Assembly (NCBI GenBank): GCA_020057405.1 | Contig: JAGVFW010000003.1 | Location: 1 to 64,000, forward strand | Source of the DNA: an archaeon | Lineage (GTDB): Archaea > Micrarchaeota > Micrarchaeia > Norongarragalinales > UBA97 | Direction: 5' to 3' | Length of the DNA: 64,000 nt | Shown: piece by piece, positions 50,299-57,449 of the stretch | Numbering within the stretch: the first letter of the stretch is position 1 | Layout: every line of letters starts with the position of its first letter | The notes under the pieces: generated by a model | What the model was told of the DNA's origin: nothing | The model's input: the letters and a program-made list of their open reading frames with translations, nothing else | The model's database searches: none | Program-made: the position numbers and the translations under genes

Positions 50299-50322
50299 AT
50301 TTTGTTTGGAGGATTGGTGAAA

Positions 50323-50475
50323 ATGGATTTGTTGACGACTTTAGTGGTAATTTTACTGGTTCTCTGGGTGCTGGGCATTTCGTTTGCTTCGTCAGTCGGA
50401 AGCATCCTTCACCTGCTTTTGGTGATTGCAGTCATTGTCATTGTAGTCAGGCTCATCAGGGGCCAGTCGATATAA
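50323..50475 (+). CDS. lmo0937-like small membrane protein (DUF5670)
   Basis: This 50-codon gene has two membrane helices (LVVILLVLWVLGISF and HLLLVIAVIVIVVRLI) and a short basic tail (RGQSI). The pattern LLVLWxLG...GSxxHLLLVIAVxxxxxRLIRG is the signature of the lmo0937 family, widespread in stress-exposed bacteria and some archaea, of unknown function. A GGAGG ribosome binding site at 50308-50312 fixes the ATG. It lies 30 bp before the next membrane gene. Confidence 0.8.
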   Translation: MDLLTTLVVILLVLWVLGISFASSVGSILHLLLVIAVIVIVVRLIRGQSI

Positions 50476-50504
50476 AAAGTTTGAAAAATGGAGACGTGGT
50501 TTGA

Positions 50505-50942
50505 ATGGGTAAACACAACATATTGTCAGGCAGCCTTGTTTTGGTCGTCATTTTGATGATCGCACTATCAACATTCATGGTGGTAACTTACACCACGGGA
50601 GTCCTTACCGCAGCGGTGGCGTTTGCGTCAACTGACCAGATTGCAAAGCTTGAGGCTTGCGGAGTAGCCATTCCGGACGAGCTCTTCAAGCTCAAGGCAG
50701 ACGTCCCTGGCCTCTTGCTTCCGGCAATCTACGTAGGCTTTCCGGGCCTGATGATAGTCCTAGCGATACTGATGTTCATCGCCGGATTCTACTTTGGAAG
50801 CGACAAGGCAGGACACAGCAGCAGTGAGACGACAACCACGACGAGTACGCCGAACAGGAGCCGCAATAGCGGAAGGTACGCGCCCGGCAGGCGCGTCGAG
50901 AAGATTCGGACGCAGAGGTCAACCAGGAGTGAGGGAAGCTAA
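50505..50942 (+). CDS. Two-helix membrane protein with basic C-terminal tail
   Basis: The 145-residue protein has an N-terminal transmembrane helix (SLVLVVILMIALSTFMVV), an extracytoplasmic loop of about 45 residues with one Cys (LEACGVAI), a second helix (LLPAIYVGFPGLMIVLAILMFIAGF) and a Ser/Thr/Arg-rich cytoplasmic tail. No family is recognised. It is one of several small membrane genes in this island with its own weak ribosome binding region. Confidence 0.6.
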   Translation: MGKHNILSGSLVLVVILMIALSTFMVVTYTTGVLTAAVAFASTDQIAKLEACGVAIPDELFKLKADVPGLLLPAIYVGFPGLMIVLAILMFIAGFYFGSDKAGHSSSETTTTTSTPNRSRNSGRYAPGRRVEKIRTQRSTRSEGS

Positions 50943-51007
50943 TTCCCTTCTTTTTCACTCAAAGCGCGCGCGATGGAAATCAAGTTAGAAAAAAAGAGTT
51001 GGTAAAA

Positions 51008-51442
51008 ATGGAAGTAAAAAAGACAGTTAATGGCATTGGCGGCGCAGGCGCCCAGGCAGTTAGGGTAACTGCTGAAGTTGTAGGCGACGTTGCAAAAGTA
51101 TCCGGAAAGGCTGTTGAAGCCATTGGCGAGAAGGGCGGCGCTGTTGTCGGCACCGTAGTCCACGCGTCAACCAAGGCAGTCGGCGACACTAGCGACTACA
51201 TTGCCGAAAAGGCTGGAGACGCTGGAAGCGCAGGCGGTCACGCAGTAGGCACTGCAAGCCACGCCATCTCGCACGGAGCGGGCGCAGTCGGTGAGAAGGC
51301 AGGCGCCGTCGTTGGTACCGTTGTCAACGGGACGGCCAAGGCAGTCGGCAACACTAGCGACTACATTGCCGAAGGAGCAGGAACAGTAGGCAGTGACGTC
51401 GGAAAGGCTGTCGGCGGCTTCATTGGGAAGCCCAAGAAGTAA
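51008..51442 (+). CDS. LEA-like repetitive Ala/Gly/Val-rich protein
   Basis: The 144-residue protein is made of short repeats such as KAVGDTSDYIAEKAGD, GEKGGAVVGTVVHASTKAVG and GEKAGAVVGTVVNGTAKAVGNTSDYIAE. Two long copies of about 57 residues share the motif EKxGAVVGTVV...KAVGxTSDYIAE. High Ala, Gly, Lys and Asp content and 11-residue-like periodicity resemble LEA group 3-like desiccation/cold-stress proteins. The helix pattern is amphipathic, so membrane association or dehydration protection is plausible (inference). The ATG at 51008 is used; an earlier GTG at 50999 is possible. Confidence 0.65.
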   Translation: MEVKKTVNGIGGAGAQAVRVTAEVVGDVAKVSGKAVEAIGEKGGAVVGTVVHASTKAVGDTSDYIAEKAGDAGSAGGHAVGTASHAISHGAGAVGEKAGAVVGTVVNGTAKAVGNTSDYIAEGAGTVGSDVGKAVGGFIGKPKK

Positions 51443-51485
51443 ATGCCTGACTGAAGCACGACCAAAAATTTGAGGTGAAGTGAAT

Positions 51486-51563
51486 ATGATAATGGAACTA
51501 TTAGGCATGACTTTCAGTTCGGTAATCGATACCGCGAAGATGGCCCTGGACGAAATCATCTAA
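51486..51563 (+). CDS. Very small ORF (25 residues)
   Basis: A 25-codon frame (MIMELLGMTF..., ending LDEII) has a GAGGTGAAG ribosome binding site about 10 nt before the ATG and ends just before a hairpin terminator. The peptide is mildly amphipathic. It may be a real microprotein of the island or a leader; sequence alone cannot decide. Confidence 0.35.
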   Translation: MIMELLGMTFSSVIDTAKMALDEII

Positions 51564-51570
51564 GCAGGTG

Positions 51571-51598
51571 AAGTGGCGGAGAAAAACTCCGCACTTTT
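51571..51598 (+). terminator. Hairpin terminator before the ArsR gene
   Basis: AAGTGGCGGAG (51571-51581) pairs with CTCCGCACTT (51587-51596) with one bulged base and a 5-A loop, followed by TTTT. Confidence 0.55.
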
Positions 51599-51630
51599 GC
51601 CACTTTAGCATCATTTCGAGGATTGGTAAT

Positions 51631-51927
51631 ATGGAAGCAAACTGCATCACAGTCGATCAAAAAACACTTCGGTCCCTTGGCGCTGACACGCGCGTAAGCA
51701 TACTCAAGCAGCTTTCGGGCAAGCCCATGACGCAGACCGAGCTTGCAGCCGAGCTTAAGATTTCGCCGCCCGCAGTTAACGCGCACCTGCACAACTTGGC
51801 CGAAGTTTCACTCGTTAGACAAGTCGATTCGCAGGGCCGCAAGTGGAAGTATTACGAGCTTTCGGAAAAGGGCGAGGCGATAATCCGGCCAGAGGGCGCC
51901 CGTACGCTGATGTTTACGTTTATTTGA
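51631..51927 (+). CDS. ArsR-like winged-helix transcription regulator
   Basis: The 98-residue protein has a compact winged helix: LRSLGADTRVSILKQLSGKP, then MTQTELAAELKISPPAVNAHLHNL as the recognition helices and VRQVDSQGRKWKYYELSEKG as the wing. There are no obvious metal-binding Cys pairs in the usual ArsR places (only one Cys, NCITV). It lies in the middle of the small-membrane-protein island and may regulate it; the 19-bp repeats upstream are a possible target (inference). The ATG at 51631 was chosen over an upstream frame that overlaps the terminator. Confidence 0.85.
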   Translation: MEANCITVDQKTLRSLGADTRVSILKQLSGKPMTQTELAAELKISPPAVNAHLHNLAEVSLVRQVDSQGRKWKYYELSEKGEAIIRPEGARTLMFTFI

Positions 51928-51957
51928 CAGGTTGATTTTTGAGGAGGAGATGTGTTC

Positions 51958-52209
51958 ATGGCAATTTATTTTGAAGTTGGAGCAGTCCTAGTTACGTTGT
52001 TCTTCCTTTACTTGCTTGTAAGATTCCTGTTCAACCCGCTGCACATCATCGCCAACTCGATTTTCGGCATAGTGGTGTTCTTCCTGATGAACTCGTTTTT
52101 CGGCGTAGGAATACCGATAACGTTCCTCTCGGTTGGAGTCGTAGCCATAGGCGGAATTTTGGGAGTTATCTTAGTATTTTTGCTCCACGCAACGGGCTTG
52201 GGCTTCTGA
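51958..52209 (+). CDS. BofA-like membrane protein
   Basis: The product of about 83 residues has two to three membrane helices (AVLVTLFFLYLLVRFLFNPL, ANSIFGIVVFFLMNSFFG, and GVVAIGGILGVILVFLLHAT). The Gly/Pro turn GIPITFLSVGVVAIGGILGV matches the BofA family (pro-sigma-K processing inhibitor in Bacillus). Archaeal members exist and their function is unknown. A GGAGGAGA ribosome binding site precedes the ATG at 51958. It sits directly after the ArsR gene, so the pair may form an operon. Confidence 0.75.
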   Translation: MAIYFEVGAVLVTLFFLYLLVRFLFNPLHIIANSIFGIVVFFLMNSFFGVGIPITFLSVGVVAIGGILGVILVFLLHATGLGF

Positions 52210-52258
52210 GTCCGGCGGGAGCAAATCGGGAAAAAATCGTACGGGGGTGCATGAAACA

Positions 52259-52375
52259 ATGAAGAAAACAAGGGGAACGAGAATGGCCGCAGCAGTCAAG
52301 CGCGCAGCCAAGACCAAGGGCGGAAAAGGCAAGGTTAAGCACCGGGCAGTCGGCCGCAACATCATGAAAACGTAA
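52259..52375 (+). CDS. Small very basic protein (38 residues)
   Basis: A 38-codon frame rich in Lys, Arg and Ala (MAAAVKRAAKTKGGKGKVKH) ends in RNIMKT. Such composition would bind DNA, RNA or anionic surfaces. GGGGGTG about 8 nt before the ATG could serve as ribosome binding site. It lies between the BofA-like and cupredoxin genes, in the same orientation. No family is recognised; a real small gene is plausible because the frame is clean and positioned like its neighbours. Confidence 0.45.
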   Translation: MKKTRGTRMAAAVKRAAKTKGGKGKVKHRAVGRNIMKT

Positions 52376-52434
52376 TTTCCGTGGGCCCCTTTAGGCCCTA
52401 CGGTTTTCAATTTATCGAATGGAGTGTGAAGAAG

Positions 52435-52869
52435 ATGGAAAATAATGTGAAAGTTGTTTTGGCAGTTGTCTTAGTCGCTATTGTCGCTTTTGGAGTCTAC
52501 TACATGGGCCAGCCTGGCCTGCTGTCGCAAAATGGCGCTACGCCGACGCCAAAGATAGGTGAGGCACCGCCAATCTTCACAAGCCCGCTTCCCAACCCCA
52601 CTGACGCGATTTCAACGACCGACGTGAAGATATTGTACGGCTCGTTCAACCCGCAGGCCATCAGGGTTACCGTGGGTTCTACAGTCACTTGGGAGAACCA
52701 GGACGGCGTCATCCACAGCATTACCTCAATGCCAGGATCGACATATAACTTCACCTCGGGCATAATCGGAGGCAGGCAGACCTGGAGCTACACCTTTAGC
52801 GGCCCCGGAACCTACCCCTACTACGACGACACCACCCGACAGGCCCAGGGCGTAGTCTACGTAGGCTAG
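52435..52869 (+). CDS. Cupredoxin-like membrane-anchored protein lacking most copper ligands
   Basis: The 144-residue protein has an N-terminal membrane helix (VKVVLAVVLVAIVAFGVYYMG), a Pro-rich linker, and a cupredoxin fold with AIRVTVGSTVTWENQDGVIHSI holding the first His ligand. The second region, normally carrying Cys-x-x-His-x-x-x-Met, reads YPYYDDTTRQAQGVVYV, so those ligands are missing. It is unlikely to be a working blue copper protein. The fold may have been kept as a structural or binding domain. The ATG at 52435 is preferred over an earlier frame start whose codons have no domain match. Confidence 0.75.
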   Translation: MENNVKVVLAVVLVAIVAFGVYYMGQPGLLSQNGATPTPKIGEAPPIFTSPLPNPTDAISTTDVKILYGSFNPQAIRVTVGSTVTWENQDGVIHSITSMPGSTYNFTSGIIGGRQTWSYTFSGPGTYPYYDDTTRQAQGVVYVG

Positions 52870-52948
52870 AAAACCTAACGCGACCTAAGTGGAGGGGAAC
52901 TTGCTCTCACCCCCTTCATTTATTACTCTTTTTCGAGTAAGGTTATTC

Positions 52949-53590
52949 ATGAAACCTACCCAGCTTGATCTGCTTTTGCTCGTTGCTGAAGAAGGCGGCA
53001 CTGGCGGAGGCGCTGCATTGACTACGGTTGCAGCTGCAGCGCGGCTTGGCGTCAGCCAGCAAACTGCCTCAAGGTGGGTGCGCGAACTGGCAACTGAGGG
53101 CATGCTTGAGAAGACGCACGCGGGCCTGCGGTTGACTGCAGGTGCGATAAAGCGCCTCGAGCGTCTAAAGGCAGTCTTTGACCGGAAACCAGCAGTCACT
53201 TTTGAGGGCGTTGTTGTCGAGGGAATGAAGGACGGCGCCTACTACATGGCACTTGAGGGCTACAAGAAGCAATTCAAGCACCACCTAGGGTACGAGCCGT
53301 TTGCCGGAACGCTCAACTTGCGCCTTGACGACGCCAAGGACATTGCCGCAAGGACGGCACTTGACTCGAGGTCAGGAATTCCAATTGAGAGCTTCAAGAT
53401 GGGCGAACGGTTCTTCGGAGGCGCCAAGTGCTTCCCCTGCAAGGTAAACGGGAAAGTTGACGGCGCGATAATCATTCCCCTTCGTACCCACCACGACATC
53501 AAGATTGTCGAAGTAATTGCGCCAATGAAACTGCGCGACAAGCTAAGGCTCAAGACCGGCGAGGCCGTGGTGCTTGAAGTAAAGGCTTAG
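52949..53590 (+). CDS. ribK: CTP-dependent riboflavin kinase with N-terminal HTH
   Basis: RibK converts riboflavin to FMN using CTP, the archaeal route. The 213-residue protein has an N-terminal winged-helix domain (about 1-85: LTTVAAAARLGVSQQTASRWVREL) and a C-terminal DUF120 RibK domain. The latter has FEGVVVEGMKDGAYYMALEGY, YEPFAGTLNLRLD, FGGAKCFPCKVNG and IIPLRTHHDIKIVEVIAP. The HTH fusion is common and links it to regulation of riboflavin genes. The ATG at 52949 is chosen because TTACTCTTTTTCGAGTAA palindrome-like sequence precedes it. The 3' end overlaps ribD by 41 bp, convergently. Confidence 0.93.
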   Translation: MKPTQLDLLLLVAEEGGTGGGAALTTVAAAARLGVSQQTASRWVRELATEGMLEKTHAGLRLTAGAIKRLERLKAVFDRKPAVTFEGVVVEGMKDGAYYMALEGYKKQFKHHLGYEPFAGTLNLRLDDAKDIAARTALDSRSGIPIESFKMGERFFGGAKCFPCKVNGKVDGAIIIPLRTHHDIKIVEVIAPMKLRDKLRLKTGEAVVLEVKA

Positions 53591-54620
53591 CCCTCACAAC
53601 CAGGTCGCCGCCGCTCTTCTTTGCCGACATCACTTCAAGGGGACCAAATCGGGGTGCCTTGACTCCCTCGTGGAGCCTCTTTTTCGAAAAGATTAGCGTA
53701 AAGGCGTCAACCAACCCCGCGTCAATGAATGACTGCGCCAATTCCCTTCCGCCTTCAAGCAGGATGCTTGAAACTTTGAGGCCGGCCAGCTGCTTGAGTA
53801 GTTGTTTTAGGTTCACGCGTTTGCCGGCAGTGCTGAAAACAGGTATGCCTTTTTTCTCAAGTGCAGCTTTCTTTCGCTTGTCGCAGCCGCTTGCGGTGAA
53901 GACCACGCAATTGGCGTCATTGAAGACTTTTGCGCTCAAGGGCGAGCGCAGGCGCGAGTCGACAATCACGCGAAGCGGGTCGCGGCCGCCTTGCAGCCTG
54001 CAGGTAAGGCGCGGGTTGTCGGCGAGAACAGTGCCAACTCCCACCATTATCGCGTCGCGAGTGTTGCGCAAGTGCTGGACGCGCAGGCTCGATTGAGCGT
54101 TTGAGATTTGACTAGTTTGAGGCGACCAAATGAAGCCGTCTGCAGCTACGGCCATCTTCAAGTGCACGAACGGCAGGCCTGTTGAGACGAGCTTGATGAA
54201 GGGCGCGTTGATGGCGGCTGCCTCAAGCTCAAGGAGGCCCGACTCAACTTTGATGCCGGCCTTTCGCAGTAGCGTAATTCCCTTTCCCGCCACTTTGGGA
54301 TTCACGTCCCGCATTGCGATGACAACTCGCTTTACTCCGGCGGCAACTATTGCCTCGGCGCACGATGGTGTTTTCTTGCCTGCAAAGCGCACGCATGGCT
54401 CAAGGGTTACAAAGAGAGTGGAGCCGCGGGCCTTCGGGCCGGCCTTTGCAAGGGCGACTGTTTCCGCGTGAGGGCCGCCGAACTGAGAGTGAAAGCCTTC
54501 GCCAACCACGCGACCGGCGTTGACGATTACGCTGCCGACTAGGGGGTTTGTCTTCGTCCGTCCGGCGCCCTTGGAGGCAAGGCTTATCGCGCGGCGCATA
54601 GCGTGTTCTTCGGTGGTCAT
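53550..54620 (-). CDS. ribD: Bifunctional pyrimidine deaminase/reductase RibD
   Basis: RibD deaminates and reduces the pyrimidine intermediate of riboflavin synthesis. The 356-residue protein has an N-terminal deaminase domain with the zinc motif GGPHAETVAL (His-Ala-Glu) and LEPCVRFAGKKTPSCAEAI (two Cys). Its C-terminal reductase domain has PFVHLKMAVAADGFI, GVGTVLADNPRLTCR, DPLRVIVDSRLRSPL and SSILLEGGRELAQSF. The fused bacterial-type form is unusual for archaea, which more often use separate enzymes. It is translated together with ribA (start and stop overlap by 4 bp). Confidence 0.95.
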   Translation of the reverse strand: MTTEEHAMRRAISLASKGAGRTKTNPLVGSVIVNAGRVVGEGFHSQFGGPHAETVALAKAGPKARGSTLFVTLEPCVRFAGKKTPSCAEAIVAAGVKRVVIAMRDVNPKVAGKGITLLRKAGIKVESGLLELEAAAINAPFIKLVSTGLPFVHLKMAVAADGFIWSPQTSQISNAQSSLRVQHLRNTRDAIMVGVGTVLADNPRLTCRLQGGRDPLRVIVDSRLRSPLSAKVFNDANCVVFTASGCDKRKKAALEKKGIPVFSTAGKRVNLKQLLKQLAGLKVSSILLEGGRELAQSFIDAGLVDAFTLIFSKKRLHEGVKAPRFGPLEVMSAKKSGGDLVVRAKPLLQAPRPRRS

Positions 54621-55198
54621 ATGTAGCCGTGGCCCAACTTCGTCTTCTTGGTCCTAAGATAACGCGCGTTGTGGACGCCGGGCTTTATTGCGGTAGGAAG
54701 CGCGACGTCAACTTTGATTCCGTTTTTCTCAAGTCCGGAAACCTTGGCGGGATTATTCGTGAGCAGGCGGACGCTTTTGACGCCGAGGCGTTTTAGAATG
54801 CGGGCGCCAACGGCAAAATCCCGCGTGTCCACTTCCTCGCCGATTGCGGTGTTGGCATCGACAGTGTCGAGGCCGCACTCGTCCTGGACACGGTAGGCCT
54901 CAATTTTCTTTCGCAAGCCGATTCCGCGGCCTTCCTGCCTCAAGTAAACGAGAACTCCGCGGCCTTCTTTTCCTATGCGCAATAGCGCTGACTGCAATTG
55001 TTCGCGGCAGTCGCACTTGAGGCTGCCGAACACCTCGCCGGTCACGCACTCGGAATGCACGCGGCAAAGCACGTCCTTGCCGCTAACGTCGCCTATGACG
55101 AGGGCAGCGTGGTCCTTGCCGTCCTCGGAGAAGACAAAGATGCGGAAGTCGCCGTAAAGGGTGGGCAGCTTGGCGAAAACGGGTTCGACGGACTTCAC
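54617..55198 (-). CDS. ribA: GTP cyclohydrolase II
   Basis: RibA opens GTP to the first pyrimidine intermediate of riboflavin synthesis. The 193-residue protein has RVHSECVTGEVFGSLKCDC with the zinc-binding Cys residues, LRQEGRGIGLRKKIEAY, the nucleophilic Arg region and LLTNNPAKVSGLEKNGI. There is no DHBP synthase domain, so ribB must lie elsewhere. It is a bacterial-type enzyme and replaces the archaeal GTP cyclohydrolase III. It overlaps both ribD and ribH by 4 bp, so the four genes are tightly coupled. Confidence 0.95.
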   Translation of the reverse strand: MKSVEPVFAKLPTLYGDFRIFVFSEDGKDHAALVIGDVSGKDVLCRVHSECVTGEVFGSLKCDCREQLQSALLRIGKEGRGVLVYLRQEGRGIGLRKKIEAYRVQDECGLDTVDANTAIGEEVDTRDFAVGARILKRLGVKSVRLLTNNPAKVSGLEKNGIKVDVALPTAIKPGVHNARYLRTKKTKLGHGYI

Positions 55199-55599
55199 TT
55201 TAGCACCCCGACCAAATCAATTGCAGCGTCAACTGCCCGCCCGGCGTACTCGACGGCGCGGGCTTTTGCCTGCGACTCGCTCACGCCTGGGCCGATTACG
55301 CCGAGGGCGACGGGCTTTTCAAACTCCATGGACAAAAGAGAAAGCGAGTTCGCGATTGCAAACCCGATTACTTCGTCGTGCTTTGTCCCGCCGGTTACTA
55401 TGGCGCCGAGGACTGCGACAGCGGAGACGTCTTTTCGCTTGAGAAGCTTCTTGACTGCCAGGGGAGAGTCAAAAGCTCCGGGCACGAAAAGAACCGAGAC
55501 GACGCCCACTCCCCGCGTCTTGGCCCGCAAAAGCGCGGCCTTAAGCATTTTGGAAGTGATTTCTCCATTGAACTTGCTGCAGACTATTGCTATTTTCAT
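55195..55599 (-). CDS. ribH: 6,7-dimethyl-8-ribityllumazine synthase
   Basis: RibH condenses the pyrimidine and DHBP to lumazine. The 134-residue protein has IAIVCSKFNGEIT, VLFVPGAFDSPLAVKKL, VAVLGAIVTGGTKHDEVI with the catalytic His, and VALGVIGPGVSESQAKARA. Length is slightly below the usual 140-160. It assembles as a pentamer or capsid in relatives. It overlaps ribA and ribC starts or stops by 4 bp. Confidence 0.93.
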   Translation of the reverse strand: MKIAIVCSKFNGEITSKMLKAALLRAKTRGVGVVSVLFVPGAFDSPLAVKKLLKRKDVSAVAVLGAIVTGGTKHDEVIGFAIANSLSLLSMEFEKPVALGVIGPGVSESQAKARAVEYAGRAVDAAIDLVGVLK

Positions 55600-56066
55600 T
55601 TTCGCTTCACCTTGATGGAACCGACGTGGTCCTTGCCCTGGCGCAAGCCCTGGCCGGCATGTTTTGACAAATCATCGCCGTCCTTTGCGAGAATATATGC
55701 GTTCTTTGCGTGCTTGGCCGCACGGTCGACTGCCATTTCGGCAAGTTCCTTTGGGTCGTCGGACTCGATTTCGTGGATTGTGGCCTCAACAATGTGTTTG
55801 TTGGTCAAAAGCTTGGCCCATTGTATGCCCATTGACGCCTGGTTGGCGCACACTTCGTCGATTGGCGCCCCGCCAACCCAGCCTAGGGCGAGTGCTGCGT
55901 CGCATCCGCCGTCAAGCAGGCGCTTGCACTCAACTGCCAAGTCCTTGATGCCTGGCACGGTCTTGTGCTCAACGCGCGCGCCAAGTTTGCGAAGGACAGC
56001 AATTGCGGGCGAAGCCATGTCAACGCGTGAAAACGTCGTGTCCACTACGCCAATCCTAACGCTCAT
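55596..56066 (-). CDS. ribC: Archaeal-type riboflavin synthase
   Basis: The archaeal riboflavin synthase, related to lumazine synthase rather than to bacterial RibE, dismutates lumazine to riboflavin. The 156-residue protein matches RibC: IGVVDTTFSRVDMASPAI, KTVPGIKDLAVECKRLL, LALGWVGGAPIDEVCANQASMG, LTNKHIVEATIHEIES and a C-terminal basic tail. It is the first gene of the ribC-ribH-ribA-ribD unit. Its start follows a GAGTAA-rich spacer shared with pyrC. Confidence 0.93.
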   Translation of the reverse strand: MSVRIGVVDTTFSRVDMASPAIAVLRKLGARVEHKTVPGIKDLAVECKRLLDGGCDAALALGWVGGAPIDEVCANQASMGIQWAKLLTNKHIVEATIHEIESDDPKELAEMAVDRAAKHAKNAYILAKDGDDLSKHAGQGLRQGKDHVGSIKVKRK

Positions 56067-56123
56067 GGGTAAGTGAAGCCCTGCAAAGAATATAAGCGGT
56101 TACGCGAAAACGCGTAATTACTC

Positions 56124-57449
56124 TTAAGCGAGTAAGGCGAACTGGTTCTTTCCTGTGCCCGGCTTGGCGACTAAGTGCTCGCCTTCCTTCACAAGCTTGC
56201 CGCGGAGGAACACGGCGTTGATTTTGCCGTTTAAACGGGCACCGTCAAACGGGCTCCAGCCGCACTTGGTGTAGAGGCCGGAGTTTTCGATTAGCGTAGT
56301 GCCAGCCATGTCAACGAGGACGAAGTCGGCGTCAAATCCCGTCTCGACTGCGCCCTTGTGGCGCAGGCCAAACTTTCTGGCGGGGTTGTAGCAGCATAGC
56401 TCAACTACTTTCTCTAGCGTCAGCCGACCCGATAAAACTGCGTCAAGCAAAAGCGGCAGCGTTGTTTCCAAGCCGGGCACGCCGCTTGGCGCCTCCCAGT
56501 ACCCGCGCTCTTTTTCGGCGGGCAGGTGCGGGGCGTGGTCGCTTGCGATGAGGTCTATAGTGCCATCGGCAATGCCTTCCCATAGTGAACGCGAGTCTGC
56601 GGCGGAGCGCAGGGGCGGATTGACTTTTGCGAAGCTGCCCATTCGCTTGCAGGCCGACTCGTCAAGAAATAGGTGGTGCGGGGTCGCCTCGCAGCTGACG
56701 TTTACCCCTCGGGCTTTTGCCGCGCGGATGAGCTCAAGTTCAGAAGCCGTGCTGACATGGCAGACGTGCAGGTGGCAGCGTGCCTTTTCTGCAAGCGAGA
56801 GGCCAAGCTCAACCGCCTTTACCGCAGCTTCGGGCGGACGCACGCTGTTGTGCTCAGCTGCCGTTGCCGACGAGCCAAGCGACTCGCGGTACTTCTTCTC
56901 GGCTTCGCCTATGACGATTGCGTCTTCGGCGTGAATCATCACTGGCTTGGGGTAGGAAAAGTGCGCGGGCACGTCGCTTGAGGCAAGCGCTTCGGCCGAG
57001 GTCGTGCCGCCGATGAAAATCTTTTTTGCCGCCACTTGCGGGACGGCCTTAAGCGACTCTTCCTCGTTGCCGATGGCGGCGCCAAAGACGAGGCCGTAGT
57101 CGCACACTGCTTTTTCAGCTGCAATTGCCGCCTTCTGGTTGAGTGCCTCTAGTGAGGTGGTAGGCGGTGAAGTGTTCGGCATGTCAAAAACGGTTGTCAC
57201 GCCGCCCGCAAGCGCGGCTGTTGTGCCGGTGAGAAAGTCTTCCTTGGCAGTAAAGCCTGGGTCGCGAAGATGGCAGTGCACGTCAATGAGGCCGGGCAAG
57301 AGAAATGCGCCGCCGGCGTCGTATTCCTCCTCGCCGTTTGCCGGCATGGACGGGCCGATTTCCTCGATGATGCCGGACTCTTCTCCAAAGCGCACGCTTG
57401 AATCAAAAATTCCTTGTGGCGAGACGATGCGGCAGTTTCGCACTATCAT
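56124..57449 (-). CDS. pyrC: Dihydroorotase
   Basis: PyrC closes carbamoyl-aspartate to dihydroorotate. The 441-residue amidohydrolase has the zinc motif DVHCHLRDPG, the carboxylated-lysine region around KKIFIGGTTSAE, HAEDAIVIGEA, CHVSTASELELI, ATPHHLFLDES, NPPLRSAADS and the catalytic SDHAPHLPAEKE. All metal ligands are present and the length fits the type I/archaeal enzymes. It is coupled to rpe by a 4-bp overlap (57446-57449), with rpe upstream on the same strand. Confidence 0.95.
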   Translation of the reverse strand: MIVRNCRIVSPQGIFDSSVRFGEESGIIEEIGPSMPANGEEEYDAGGAFLLPGLIDVHCHLRDPGFTAKEDFLTGTTAALAGGVTTVFDMPNTSPPTTSLEALNQKAAIAAEKAVCDYGLVFGAAIGNEEESLKAVPQVAAKKIFIGGTTSAEALASSDVPAHFSYPKPVMIHAEDAIVIGEAEKKYRESLGSSATAAEHNSVRPPEAAVKAVELGLSLAEKARCHLHVCHVSTASELELIRAAKARGVNVSCEATPHHLFLDESACKRMGSFAKVNPPLRSAADSRSLWEGIADGTIDLIASDHAPHLPAEKERGYWEAPSGVPGLETTLPLLLDAVLSGRLTLEKVVELCCYNPARKFGLRHKGAVETGFDADFVLVDMAGTTLIENSGLYTKCGWSPFDGARLNGKINAVFLRGKLVKEGEHLVAKPGTGKNQFALLA

